This document shows positions 49,020-60,939 of a stretch of 64,000 nucleotides of DNA, piece by piece. Location of the stretch: assembly GCF_027580225.2 (NCBI RefSeq), contig NW_027395276.1, forward strand, positions 2,215,001 through 2,279,000. The letters run 5' to 3'. The stretch's first letter is position 1, and each line of letters starts with the position of its first letter. A program made the translations under genes and the position numbers. The notes beneath the pieces are model-generated. The model was not told the origin of the DNA, made no database searches, and was given only the letters and a program-made list of their open reading frames with translations. Source of the stretch: Misgurnus anguillicaudatus (lineage: Eukaryota > Chordata > Actinopteri > Cypriniformes > Cobitidae).

Positions 49020-49332
49020 TGCAATCAACAGCCCACCCCTCAATTTCAAAACGCATATGGAAGTCGTCACAGGACAAGCATGTTGTTGTCTGAGACAACT
49101 TAGGGACGAAACAGCTCCGTAGGATGTACGTAGGGCTACTGTAGAAACATGACGGCGACTTCCATGTAAGGGGGCCTACGGTGCTTGGAGATATAAATGT
49201 CTCATTCTAAGGTAAAAGAAACAACAAAAACAGTTCATTATGTAAGGTCTTTATACACCACGGATAATATAGTTGTGTATATTATAGTGCATTTCTGTCA
49301 AGAGATCCTTGTAAAGGTTACACAATGCACCT
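49020..49332. mobile_element. TTAA-type MITE, AGGTGCAATGTGTAA family, inverted
   Basis: Right end GGTTACACAATGCACCT with TTAA at 49333-49336. The interior TTTCTGTCAAGAGATCCTTG and GTAGAAACATGACGGCGACT pair with the reverse complement of 37793-38070. The left terminus is not resolved; the position given is approximate. Confidence 0.55.
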
Positions 49333-49765
49333 TTAACGAGTTAAAACAATCCAGCATAGGTAAAAATAACAACCCAATGGGTTGTGTTTATCCGTTTTGG
49401 GTAGGCCCAAAGCTGGGTAGAAAATAACCCAGTGAACGGAGGTAGATACAAAATAATTATAAATATTTCTGAGATGATAACACTGAATATAACAGTTAAC
49501 CCTTACGAAAATTTACTATTTTTATTGTAGTAAAACCATGGTTTGGCTAATATACTAGTCAACATTTGAAGTGGCTCAAAACCTCTTATAAAAGTTGTCT
49601 AAACACTAATTCCCAATACACATTCTTGTCTTTGGTGAACTTTGATGAACTTTTCAGATTCACCTCAAAAGCTGACTAATGTAGTAATCAATACATCAAA
49701 AATAAAAAACATGGTTATACACATTTATCACAAAAAACCATGGTTAATTTTCATAAAGGAATTAA

Positions 49766-51274
49766 AGGCAGGATAGGCAGGAATTATCTTAAAAAACTTT
49801 TTTACAAATTTGTTTAAACTGTCTTTATATACCAATACATAAGTAAAATGTAAGTACTCTGAAAAAGAGAGTATAAAAATCGAGTGTCTGTAGACTTCTC
49901 ACGGCTGTTTTAAACACAGTTCATTTTTCCATTCACTCCACCCCCTCCCTTCTGGGTTTCTCCTAAAGCCACGCCCCCAAAACACATGAACGCGCGACGC
50001 CGACAGCTTTGCTGGGAGCAGTGTTGCCAGGTTTGCGGTTTTCCCGCACAATTGGGCTATTTTGAAAATAGAGTTGCGGGAAAAATTTCGGAGCCACGGG
50101 TTGCGTTTTTTTTGGGCTAGTTTTATAATGTGCCGAGGTAGCATGTTAAAAGGGCAGATCATACTCGGTCTCAAAATGGCACGGTTGGGTACACTTACAT
50201 GTTCTTAAGATAATCTTAAGAAGTACTAAAGTATATTTTTTGTATATTTAGAACAGAATAGTGTGTGAAAATAAAGCACTTTAAGTGCATTAAGAATATT
50301 TTCATCTGGAAAGTACATTAAAAGTAATGTAAGGGTTTATTTTACAGCCTTCTTTTGTAATCCCGCAGTTTTCAACTGTGATTGGACAAATGTAAAAATT
50401 GGGCTAGTTTTCATTCTTTTTGGGCGGGTTTTAAGTTTGTCATTGGGCTGGAAATTTTTCTTGGACCTGGCAACCCTGGCTGGGAGAAGGATTTACCTCA
50501 GACGAGCGGAGAGGAAGGAGCGCGGTGCATGTAGTAACATCATGTCACAATCACATGTAATAATACATCTAACTTTATCACTATGAATATAAACAAATAG
50601 GATGGCTTAGTACTCACTATTAAGCTAGCATATTGATACTGTTAAAGTTTAAAATATATTTTGTTTGATTCGGTAACAAACGTTTTTTATTACCATTAGT
50701 TACACTGTGATGAAGGTGAATTTCGTGGAAGATTCATAACATACAACGTTACAGTGTTTTGCATGTAAGAGTTTCCGTGATGAAAGCATTGTTGACTCTG
50801 ATGAGGACTACACTCCGAAGACAATACACATCGTCGACTCGAGGAAAAGCTACGCGATATTTACTCTTGTTTGATTTCTTTGTTTATTCCTTTTTTTTGC
50901 CTTGTTTGCCTTCGCTGACTGCATATGCAGGTACTGTGAGTCCTGAATGCTCTTTCTCTGCCATACTTTTGCTCTTCCTAGAGTGCCTCGTGCACGTTCA
51001 AATCAAGCAGTGTGCGCATGTGTGGGCAGATCCCATAGCAACAGGGGTGGTGCCATGGTCGCGAGAGAGAGTGACAGCGCAAGCCAATCATTTGTTTTTT
51101 GTCCCGAATGGAAATAATTAGCTGTGTTTAAAACAGTCGTGAGAGGTCTACAGACACTCGAGTTTTATACTCTCTTTTTCAGAGTACTTATATTTTAATT
51201 ATGTATTTGTATATAAAGACAGTTTAAACAAATTTGTAATAAAGTTTTTTAGATAATTCCTGCCTATCCTGCCT
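49766..51274. mobile_element. TTAA element with ~190-bp TIRs, containing a nested hAT
   Basis: Left end AGGCAGGATAGGCAGGAATT and right end AATTCCTGCCTATCCTGCCT are exact inverses, and the match continues through ACAGTTTAAACAAATTTGTA and TCTGTAGAC for roughly 190 bp. TTAA is at 49762-49765 and 51275-51278. Without the nested 460-bp hAT it was about 1.05 kb. A 120-codon frame at 50759-51121 is in the interior; it is hydrophobic in the middle but matches nothing I know. Confidence 0.9.
50019..50478. mobile_element. hAT-type MITE nested in a TTAA element, perfect 8-bp duplication
   Basis: Ends CAGTGTTGCCAGGTTTGCGG and ACCTGGCAACCCTG are inverted repeats. Flanks GCTGGGAG at 50011-50018 and 50479-50486 are identical. 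It must have inserted after the surrounding element. Confidence 0.9.
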
Positions 51275-51754
51275 TTAAGTGATGTCACATGATTATAATG
51301 TACTGCATACTAGTGTATGCAAGTATTACTAGTGTACATTCCTAAGTGTTTGCCAAGTCACTGGGTTGGAAGGTAAAGTGAAACAGAAGAAAAGTATTAA
51401 AAGCGATGCAAAGAGAGAGTGATGACGTCAGATAGCAGATTGCTGTTAAAACATTGGAGTGAAGAGATTTGAATTATAGATGAGTCAAAAGCACTTTGTC
51501 TTGAAAACAGCAGGGGTAGAGTGTCCATATTCTGGACACACAGACCCCAAGCGCAACCACTAAGCATTATGTTTGTATACACATCTAATAAAAACTGGGG
51601 ATAGAAACACATTCAACAGCAGCCTGTATATATAAATCTATACATAATACATGCCAATGCAATACGAGCTTACTGCATACTACACGCTGTTTATTTTCTA
51701 CATAAAATAGTCCCACATAATGAAAAGAAAACGTTGAAAATATAACCTATATAT

Positions 51755-52230
51755 TTTTAAAGAGAGGATTAACAGTATTTTGTGCATTCTGACTTATTAA
51801 CACAGTTAAAGAGTTGTATTTGCCATGCTAACCAAAGGCAATGTGTCAAAAAAGCAGTTGAGCGTGTGACAGAATATTTCTGGGCCAGACTCCTCTTACC
51901 TACAAGTTTCTTTTTTTTGAACATTGTTAACTGTTATATTTCATGGACCCCTTATTCGTTTTATGGGCACTTCCCCTGGAAAAGCACGCTCACAAGTGAG
52001 AGCAAGAACGCTCATCATTAGCATTAGCACACGATAACTTTGTTATATATCAATAAGCAAAAATTGCACGACAAAAGAAGTGTATTTCTGGAAGTAAGGA
52101 GAAAAAAACTTACACAGCTTTTCATGTAACTGGGCTGGAGTGTTTATTATTCAAGCTCTCAACGGAAGAATGTACGGGCGTGAGGCGTTTGGAAAAATAG
52201 GTCCACAAGTTTACAACAAATGCTAAAACA
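51755..52230. repeat. Diverged copy of the 42609-43421 element
   Basis: GCATTCTGACTTATTAACACAGTTA and the following cassette up to GAAGTGTATTTCTGG...AAGTAAGGAGAA parallel 42638-43010. The right end is missing here. The THAP-like segment is also present (KKCISGSKEK) but its second cysteine is changed to serine. Confidence 0.6.
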
Positions 52231-52309
52231 CCTTTGTATGAGCATTTCAGTGAACACCCCTGACCACTCGGTTAGTTTCACGTCTTTGTAAACGAAAGTG
52301 CTATAAGTG

Positions 52310-52670
52310 CTATAATTGGGTCCCCAGTGCTTCTATAACCCTAGAAAATGTCAAAATAAACTTCCCAGTAACTTAGTTTTGGTAAGCATAGGAAAAAAAT
52401 GGTCACTGAAATTTGGCTCCCCTTGTGATGTCAGAAGGGGATAATACCATCCCTTAATCTGCACTATCCAACCACGGCACTGAGAAATAAACTCATTTGC
52501 ATTTAAAAGGACACACCCATAACGGGCAAATTTTTGCACACACCTAGAAAGCGTCAATTTTATCATGCTAGAATAAATTATCTATATGTTATTTTGAGCT
52601 AAAACTTCTCATATGTACTCTGGGGACACCAAAGATTTATTTGACATCTTAAAAAAGTCTTGTTTGTTTT
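52310..52670. mobile_element. TTAA-type MITE, family B, inverted and partial
   Basis: Contains CCCAGTAACTTAGTTTTGGT, GCACTATCCAACCACGGCAC and CTCTGGGGACACCAAAGA, reverse complements of family B blocks in 5993-6511. Neither TTAA end is intact. Confidence 0.65.
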
Positions 52671-53193
52671 TTCCGAAACAGCAAGGTAATTGCAAATGCC
52701 AGGTGTCCTGCAGTAAAAGGTAGTAAAAAAATCTACCACAATTAAGGCCCTTGAAAGGTAGGAAAAGGTAACAAACGCAATTTGACCTGGTAGTAATTTA
52801 TTGCTTAATATTTGTGTCTCCATGTTTTAACTTCATCTAGCATAGTTAAAAAATAGATACGGTGCTAACAGGACCTGAGTGAGTCAGAGTAGATAGCAAA
52901 TATAGTCACTTTATTTGCAGCCGAAGTCTGTGTAGATTGAGCGCACACACTTAACTTGTAGTATTTCTCATTCGAGGTTACGGGCCCACGTCAAGGTGTA
53001 GCGCGCGTGGTGACAAAGCCTTAACATTTGTACACGTATTTAAGCACTGCAGTTTTAAATTAAGTGATTTTAAGCCATTGAAACACAAACAACGGTGCTA
53101 TATGCGCGCTGTTTCTGTTTGAAAGGAGCGTTTAAGCCGCTCATCTGCTTCTCATTGTGCTAGTGAGTATTTTTGCAACTGTATTAGCTTTAA

Positions 53194-53341
53194 ATGTATT
53201 GCGGAGGATTTTTTTTTCCAGGTGGATCATCAAGACTATTGGTCCTCCTAGTTGTCAATCAGGAGTGTTGCGCAATTGCATTTTTTTAAAAGTGGAAAAG
53301 GTGGTTCTTTCTAAAATTCGAGAAAATCCTCCGCTACACCT
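53194..53341. mobile_element. 148-bp TTAA MITE related to 29295-29998
   Basis: Ends ATGTATTGCGGAGGATTTTT and the reverse complement AGGTGTAGCGGAGGATTTTC, flanked by TTAA at 53190-53193 and 53342-53345. It is a deletion derivative of the family at 29295-29998. Confidence 0.85.
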
Positions 53342-54039
53342 TTAAATGCATCAAAATTACTGGCTTTTACAAGTTTCCTCATAAATGCGACCATTTAGAT
53401 CTTAAGAGAAAGTAAACAGCTAAAAGAGAAAACCATAGACCGTAAAAAATTTGGACGTATTGTCTGTGACATCACCTGTTGGTTTGTAAAGATAATTTTT
53501 GAAGCTTAAAGTAGGCTTTGCCTGCCGTCACCATCTTGGCCGTGTGTCACCGCGAATCACTCACGGAAAAACGAAAATGGGTAAAGAGGTGTGACGTGGG
53601 TGAAGACGAGGTGAAACCACGCCCGCCTAGCGCGAGTCTAGTGACAGCAGTGGCTGTTCAACTGTCACTCAAGTGGCCACGCCCTTAATTATGCAGAAGT
53701 TTAAGGCTTAATATAATTTCAATGGATGAGTTACAAAAAAATTCACCCCCCTCACAGTAATGAAGGGCAAAATTAGCTATATAGACCAAAAAACACTTTT
53801 TTACCAGGCTATAAACATATTATTTTCTACTGTAAAGTTGGCCATTTTTAACATGGTAGTCTATGGGAATTGACTCCCTTTTGGAGCCAGCCTCAAGCGG
53901 CCAGTCGATGAATTGCAGTTTAAGTCACTTCCGTATTGGCTTCATCAGAGAGATCGAAAGTTTGCCCCTCGGAGAAAATGCATGTGTCTTAAAGGGGAAG
54001 TTACCAAATTTTGCTCCTGTCTGTCAGTCATGTTAATCA

Positions 54040-54312
54040 AATTTTAAAAGCAAATTTTCTTGAATCTTTTTTTAATTTAGTTTTTAAGAAAAATGTTCTA
54101 GATTTTTTGTTTACCCCATTGGCAGATTTTTTGCTTGTTTTATGCACAAAATCACTTAAATTTGATATTTTTGGTCTAAAAACTAGAATTATTTTCTTGG
54201 GTCGTTTTGTTCATCAAGAAAAAGCATCTTAATTTAAGAATTTTTTAGATATTTTTACTGAAAACAAGACAAAAATATTAAGAATTTTTTCTTGAAAATC
54301 ATTTTTGCAGTG
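54040..54312. mobile_element. Palindromic CACTGCAAAAAATGAC MITE, left-truncated
   Basis: Contains TGGCAGATTTTTTGCTTG, GTCTAAAAACTAGAATTATT and AAAACAAGACAAAAATATTA, ending TTTTGCAGTG. Confidence 0.75.
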
Positions 54313-54624
54313 TATAGTAAGTGGTGCTTTGCATATCCCTCCCACACACCCAAAAAATGGGCTGCTGTTTGATGTCGTGTTGGTAGTAAAAAATAAGGTG
54401 GTAAAAAAGGTAGTAAAAGGTAGTAAATTCATCTCTATGATTCCTGCATATACCCTGGAATGGATTCCCCTACTGAAAAATCCAGCTAAGACCAGCATAA
54501 AATGGTGAAAAGGCCCGGATTTTGCCAATTGTTTGCAACTGATTGATGATGCGGTTCCAACGTTAAAAGACCCCATTCAGGAGTCAGAACCATAGGCGAT
54601 AAGTAAATTAAAATCTAATCTTAA

Positions 54625-54901
54625 AGCAACACTATGTAGTTTCCATGTAAAAATGACTTACAGCTCCCCCATGTGGTTGAAAAGCGCAACAGTGCCTGGT
54701 ATCAGACACTCTTCTGCAGGCAGGGGGAGAGGCGGGGCTGGGTGCTCTACCCTCCACCCGCCACTTTCAGAGTGTGCTTGTAGCAGCTAGGAGGCTGCTC
54801 AGGTTGCAGCAACAGTACAATTTGTCCAGTTAAAAGTTGTTCTATCACTGAAATAATTTTTGAAACATTATTTAAATATATAAAAACTACATAGTGTTGC
54901 T
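54625..54901. mobile_element. TTAA-type MITE (AGCAACACTATGTAGTTT)
   Basis: Ends AGCAACACTATGTAGTTT and AACTACATAGTGTTGCT are inverse repeats, flanked by TTAA at 54621-54624 and 54902-54905. Confidence 0.88.
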
Positions 54902-55029
54902 TTAAGTGCTTTGTTTGTAATCAGCACATAAGTGCATATAATGTTAACAACACAAACATACAGCTGTGCTGTACTTTTATCTACTGTACTCCCAACCGTA
55001 TGCTTCCAAGAGTTTGGCCTTTTAAAAAT

Positions 55030-55133
55030 CTGACAACACTTTTTGGATATATGAAGGATGAAATACTACTCTACAAGTATCCAAGATTAACATGAGATTG
55101 GCAGAAACTGTGCATGTGTTATGTGATCTTTAA
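55030..55133. repeat. Right-end fragment of the 42609-43421 family
   Basis: GATGAAATACTACTCTACAAG and CAAGATTAACATGAGATTGG parallel 43345-43400; it stops at GTGATCTTTAA, the same end position with TTAA. Confidence 0.6.
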
Positions 55134-55370
55134 TATTGACTAAGCTCACGTCAAAGATTAAAATCAAATGAGTGAAATCAAACTGTGATACTCCTAATCT
55201 CAGATAACTTTAGTCTGGATTTCATAGGTCACATATAGAAACTTCATGCTTGATGTAGCAATATGGAGTCTAACAGTGGCTTGATTTCAAACTGTTAAAG
55301 AAATGAGAAGTAATGTGGCAAGAGAATGTGATTTAAAGAGAGGGCAAATGAAACCGGAGATGCGAGACAC

Positions 55371-55372
<2 letters not shown>

Positions 55373-55429
<57 letters not shown>
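55373..55429. repeat. (CT)n microsatellite
   Basis: Uninterrupted TC run of about 55 bp. The frame 55303-55512 is an artefact through it. Confidence 0.9.
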
Positions 55430-55432
<3 letters not shown>

Positions 55433-56271
55433 CATTCATTCCCGCTCTGGTCTGCTGTGATAGATTCGGTATGGTAAGACATTCATTAACCTTACAGACT
55501 TGTGTGCACTGAGGCTGATAAGCCCTGTGACTATCATACACTTGAATTCTGCCTTTAACACTACAGCTAGAAACGCTATCCTATTCTGACTCGGTTTACG
55601 GCATCTTATCTAAACGTACAGCACTTCTCGTGTCCTCTTCCAGAAATGCAAGTACCCCACTTTGGCCCTGAGCCAACAAATGACATTTAATATATGTTTT
55701 TAATCTCAGCCGAGACAATCGAACATCTTCTCACGGATACATTCTTCTCCGTGTTTAACCGAGAGGGGACGCGTTGGGTTTTTCATTTTTGAAATGAATG
55801 CACTTCAGTCAGGCAGAAAAGCTTACTGGAATACTGTATAGACCGTTTCACCGGACTCACGTGATACACGTCTGGATCCGAACTTTATTTCCGGTTTCGT
55901 TTTTTTTTATGGTCTGACTAGTTGCTAAACTGATCTCTTGAACAAATGCCTCGTCGAAAAGAACAAATGTTTTGGTTTCCTCTGTAATCTATGTGTTGTT
56001 TTTTTGCTTGTTATATAAATAAACTACGTTTAAAGTACTTTGTGGTTATTTATTATTAGCGGAGTTTACCGGAAGTTATGTGCAGACGCTTGTTTATGTT
56101 GTTACTGCTGAAACCGTCTATAAGATACTCTGCTCCTCATATTGAATAATTTTACAGAAGACGAGGAGTGAATTATGCAAGAAAGCTAAAATCTTTAGAT
56201 GTTCGATTTACATGAGATAAAGAGATTATTTGCCCCGGTTGACCTTTGAACTGATGAGAGACTCAGCTGTA
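55430..56271. other. Intron 3 sequence, no clear feature
   Basis: No shared repeat or convincing exon was seen. I specifically looked here for the S5/pore-helix exon of hcn2 and did not find it. Confidence 0.35.
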
Positions 56272-57583
56272 CACGGCAAAAAAATACTTTCTTACTTAGT
56301 ATTTTTGCACTGTTTTTAGTACAAATATCTCAAAATTCTTAAATCAATACGTATTTTCTTGATGAGCAAAATTACCTTAAAAAAATAAGTCTAGTTTTTA
56401 GACAAATACAATTACAAGCAAAAAAAATCTACCAATGGGGTACGACGATTTTTCTTCAATTTTTATTGAAATAAGTGTTTGAGATAAAAGGTACGTTTTT
56501 TTCTTACACCATTGGCAGATTTTTTTTTTTTTTTTTGCTTGTTTTATGCACAAATTCACTTAAATTTGGTATTTTTTTAACTTATTTACTTATTTTGCTC
56601 ATCAAGAAAATGTATCTTGATTTAAGAATTTTTAGATATTTGTACTTAAAACGAGACCAAAATATTAAGAAAGTTTTTTGATGTGTATCACTGCAAAAAA
56701 AATGATTTTCAAGAAAAAAATTCGTAGTATTTTTGTCTTGTTTTCAGTAAAAAATATCTAAAAAATTTAAAATAAGATGCTTCTTCTTAATGAGCAAAAC
56801 GACCCAAGAAAATAAGTCTAGTTTTTAGACCAAAAATAGCACATTTAAGTGATTTTGTGCATAAAACTGCATAAAATCTGCCAATGGGGTAAGCAAATTT
56901 TTCTAGATTTTTTCCTGAATTTAGTGTTTAAGAAAAATGTTCAATGCATCAAGGAAAAAGCATCTTAATTTAAGAATGTATTTATATTTTTACTGGAAAC
57001 AAGACAAAAATAAAAAATGTTTTTCTTGAAAATCATTTTTTGCAGTGTACGGCTGAATCTACTGACAGCCGTGAAATATATTTTACCCAAGATGCTATGA
57101 ATGGGGGAAAGACCGCAACTGTCAATCTGCTTCACTGCAAAAAATGACTTTCTTACTTAGTATTTTTGTCTTGTTTTCAGTAGAAATATCTAAAAATTCT
57201 TAAATCAAGATGTATTTTCTTGATGAGCAAAATGACCTAAGAAAATAATACTAGTTTTTAGACAAAAAATATACAATTTAAGTGAATTTGTGCTTAAAAC
57301 AAGCAAAAATAACTGCCAATGGGGTGAGAAAATTTTACTTGAATTAAGTGTTTAAGAAAAAAGAAATCTTATTTCACAATTTTTTTTCTCACCCCATTGG
57401 CAGATAATTTTGCTTGTTTTAAGGACAATTTCACTTAAATTTTATATTATTTGTCTTAAAACTAGACTTATTTACTTAGGTCGTTTTGCTTATCGAGAAA
57501 AAACATCTTAATTTAAGAATTTTTAGATATTTCTACTGAAAACAAGACAAAAATACTAAGTGAGAAAGTCATTTTTTGCAGTG
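56272..57583. mobile_element. Three palindromic CACTGCAAAAAATGAC MITEs in near tandem
   Basis: Copies occupy 56272-56685, 56689-57047 and 57133-57583, the first two separated by 3 bp and the last two by 85 bp. Each is palindromic with a CCAATGGGGT centre. The last is full length (CACTGCAAAAAATGACTTTC to GTCATTTTTTGCAGTG); the first has a degenerate CACGGC end. Confidence 0.85.
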
Positions 57584-57671
57584 TTGTTAGGTCTGACGTC
57601 ACGCGACACCTCTTCCAGGTTTAAACTCTCTATCAAATGTTAAGCAAACAGCAAAAAATACTAATACGCAC

Positions 57672-58966
57672 CAAGGTTATTTTCGTAAACGAAAACTGAA
57701 ACTAAGACTAAAACTATCAGCTAAAAAACATTTTCGTTAACTGAAATAAAATTTAAAATTCATAATAAATGAAAAACTAAAACGAAACGAAACGAGTAAC
57801 AGTTATTGAAAAACTAACTGAAATAAAATAATAATTATCAAAAATAAGTATTCGTTTTCGTAATTAATAAGCTCTCATCCCGTGGCGGAAAATCTGAACA
57901 GGCTTTATAATAGACCCCTTAATCGCCTACGTCACTGTGACGTCACCGCTCTAGCTGGAGGCAAAACATGAAGAACTCATAGCAGGCGCGCTAAAAGTTT
58001 GAGGTTTTGACTTTAAATTGACGTCGTCTTGTGTTTTTGGCTGCCAAAATAGAAGTAACAACACTTTTCATTCAAAACTAAAGTTTTACCGGATCCCGGC
58101 AGACATTCCTTCACAGAAACAAAGAAGACAATTGTGGTTGAATGGACGGAGACGATCGCAAATAATGCTCGTGTTTGCAGCGCGCACTTCATATCAGGTA
58201 AAATAATATATCATATGTATTGGTCTTATCTAGTACAAATCAGAAAGTTTCTGTTTTATAGGTGATGATAAGTCAACCGTCAGTGCACTAGCTAGCTTAA
58301 ATGTTAAACAAACAAACAGCGATAGATGTGTGTGCCATCCTTTGAATGATCTCTTAAAATACTTTATATGCCGAAAATACTTTATATGTAGGAAATATCC
58401 AAAACCTGGTTAAAATGTTTCCAATGAGAACAAGATACAAAAACGAACTGTTACAGAGTTAATTTAATAAAAATAGCTGTCACGCAGAGTCAGTAACTTT
58501 ACATATTCGGACAGTTCCGAACCTTCTTCTGCATCTATGTTTAATAAATCCCTCCTAAAACGTCCTAGCTTACGCTTGTCAGCATTGCGTCCGCGCCTCT
58601 TTTTGCCTCCAACTAATCCCCGCCCACCCGGAGACGTTGCAATGTTTACAAACTTTTAAGGAGTCTTTACTTGTAGATGGCGCTTTATGCATTTGAGGTT
58701 AGCTGAGGCTGACAGCAACATCAGTTAACTGATAAATATGTCAGACAGTCTAGCTGCTGTTAGCTGCTAAACTATAATTACTAAAACTATAACTGAAACT
58801 AAATAAAATAAAAACTAAATAGAAATGTGTTTGCAAAATAAAAACTAAACTAAAACTAACAAAACCATTCATGAAACTAACTAAAACTAAACTTAAATTT
58901 AAAGCAAAATTGAAAACGATACTAAAATAAAAACTAATTAAAAAAAGCAAAACTATAATAACCTTG
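57672..58966. mobile_element. 1.3-kb DNA transposon with THAP remnant and perfect 8-bp duplication
   Basis: Ends CAAGGTTATTTTCGTAAACG and the reverse complement CAAGGTTATTATAGTTTTGC share a 10-bp exact terminal repeat. Flanks ATACGCAC at 57664-57671 and 58967-58974 are identical. Subterminal regions (about 57680-57840 and 58770-58960) are packed with AAACTAAAA/AAAACTGAAAC repeats, candidate transposase sites. A THAP-type zinc-finger exon lies at 58018-58203. An 8-bp duplication with a THAP-containing transposase is the combination known for P elements (zebrafish has P-like elements); hAT also makes 8 bp, so this is a strong hint only. Confidence 0.85.
58018..58203 (+). pseudogene. THAP zinc-finger exon with a one-base frameshift
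   Basis: From 58018: MTSSCVFGCQNRSNNTFHSK, then LKFYRIPADIPSQKQRRQLW and LNGRRR in one frame. The expected continuation NNARVCSAHFISG is in another frame about 25 nt further on. The pattern is that of a C2CH THAP DNA-binding domain: C-x3-C, a FYRIP (cf. F-P) position, the invariant W, and C-x2-H in CSAHF. GTAAAA follows the last glycine as a candidate splice donor. No other transposase exon was recognised in the element, so it is dead or non-autonomous. Confidence 0.75.
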
Positions 58967-59492
58967 ATACGCACTCACAAAGATTTAAACCTATAAAAAA
59001 ATCATGATCGTTTCAATGATTCTGAAGTCTCATGACGATAAAGCGATTAATCTTTAATGAATCATTAAAATGTTAGTGTCCAGGATGACTTGAGATTTTG
59101 GCATCAAAGATATTAGCGTCATTAAGACAGATGATTTTCATTTCTACAGGAAATCTGAACAGTCAAATAGGTGAATATCTAAAAATTATATATTTTGATG
59201 TATAATAGAATATTAAACATGAATGAGGGACAAAAAATGTATACCATAAGCTAGATTGCGATGGCACAGAAATGTTTGTGTCCATTTTAATGTCAGTGTT
59301 TTCCCAGGAGAGCTGAATGCATGCAAAGTAAAAGAATTGAGAACATCTCTGTGTCTCAGGAGAGCTTTTGCTCAGGGGATAAGAAATAACATAATGCATT
59401 TAATCCCTACTAGTGTGCACATCTAATCTCCATATGACTTATTCAGGATGGAAGTTCAAAGCATGCACTTTAAATTCATTGTTTTGTATCAG

Positions 59493-59603
59493 GATGCTGG
59501 TCATTCAGCCATCAAGACACAGAAAACATCTTTTTACAAATTTCCACAGGACAAAGAACCTCAGAAAACGTGGATTGTTAAAATGAGAAGGGACCTAATT
59601 TGA
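59493..59603 (+). pseudogene. THAP-like fragment outside any delimited element
   Basis: Reads DAGHSAIKTQKTSFYKFPQD, then KEPQKTWIVKMRRDLI and a TGA stop. FYKFPQD, the W and the RRD resemble the middle of a THAP domain. The N-terminal cysteine pair and the C-x2-H part are absent. The base before GAT is preceded by ATCAG, so it could be an internal exon with an acceptor, or a chance fragment. No TIR was found around it. Confidence 0.4.
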
Positions 59604-60939
59604 GATGAGTATAGCGCATTGTGTACATAATATCTGTTTTGGATATTAGCCTTTTTGCTAATCGCTAATTTCTCATGTTGTAGGCATGTTTACTTTTCTT
59701 TAAAACGCCAATATAGTGCAACAATACAATATTTTATGACCACAAGTAAGTATACATCTCCAGTTTGTATAGATCATAAGAGTTTGTCTCATGTATTATC
59801 TCTGTTATGTTTTTTCAAGACCTTGAAAACATTGAGTTGATAACAAGCTATTTACGTGATAGTTTTTTTTTGTGCAAGTATTTTTAAAGGTAAAACCCCA
59901 TATGAACCCCCAAAGTTGTGTACAAGTGTTATTTAGTTTTGAAATTTAGAAATAAATCCTGTTTCTGTTGATCCAATGAGCTTAAAAAACTTGCTGGAGA
60001 AAAGTTTTTAACGTATTCATGCCTTGCGTTTTTTATAATCTTTAAAAATGGGAGATACGTATGTACTTAGTTATAGGACTATATTAGTGTTTTAAATAAA
60101 AATAAGCATGCGCACAACATTAGAAATTAGTGATTATCCAACAGGCTAACACAAAACAGATTTTATGTACACATCACACAGATTTATGCATTTCCTACAA
60201 TGTTAAGTTATTTTAGTGTAAACCCTGCAGCTGTGTGTGTCTCTGCTGAAGTTTGCATGCACACAACCTCCTGCTGTCCTAATAAATTTGTGTTAGCACT
60301 GAGAAACACACACACACACAGACAAACACCGCAATGTGCAAGTGTTTGTTTACGGATGATTCACAGCGTGTGCAACTCTGTTGTCTTGATATGGTGTGAT
60401 TTATCACTGTTATAAACCTCACTGAGAAGGAAGCCGATGCACAAATGATTAAAATATTACCTCAAGTGTTTTGTATGCAATATTCAAACATATCTACAAA
60501 TGTTTGACAAACCTCTAATATATCTTTATGTAGTTTTATGAATTTTCAAAATTCATCAACGGCTGGTTATTTTGCTCAGTTTACAGTAATCCAAATCGTA
60601 ATCAATGGAGACATGCATTTGATTTCCGATAAAAACAAACAACTGAAGTTAAACAGGATTACCACAAGTAACAGTTAGTTACTTTCACATGATGTCAGTG
60701 TCTGGGCTGTTATTTAAGTCATCCAAGACTAAAGTCCTATTAAACTAAATGGAGAATGACAAATATCTCTAAAATCACAATTAAACAACATATTTCTGAT
60801 CAACAATTAAAACTGACATTAACTGTACCATAACTTTTGTTTCTTAAGCTCAAGTTGCGCTAAAACACATTTTATTGAGGTTGATACTGCACATGCGCAC
60901 TGGTTGTTTTACATGACTCTGTATAGAGCCCCTCTCTCA
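59604..60939. other. Intron 3 sequence, no clear feature
   Basis: AT-rich. A short (CA)n occurs at 60307-60321. Frames 59655-59840 and 60200-60415 show no domain. Confidence 0.4.

Noticed and set aside
50759..51121. 120-codon plus-strand frame as a host gene
   Set aside because: It is entirely within the transposon 49766-51274, lacks known domains, and shows no splice or promoter signal that I can support.
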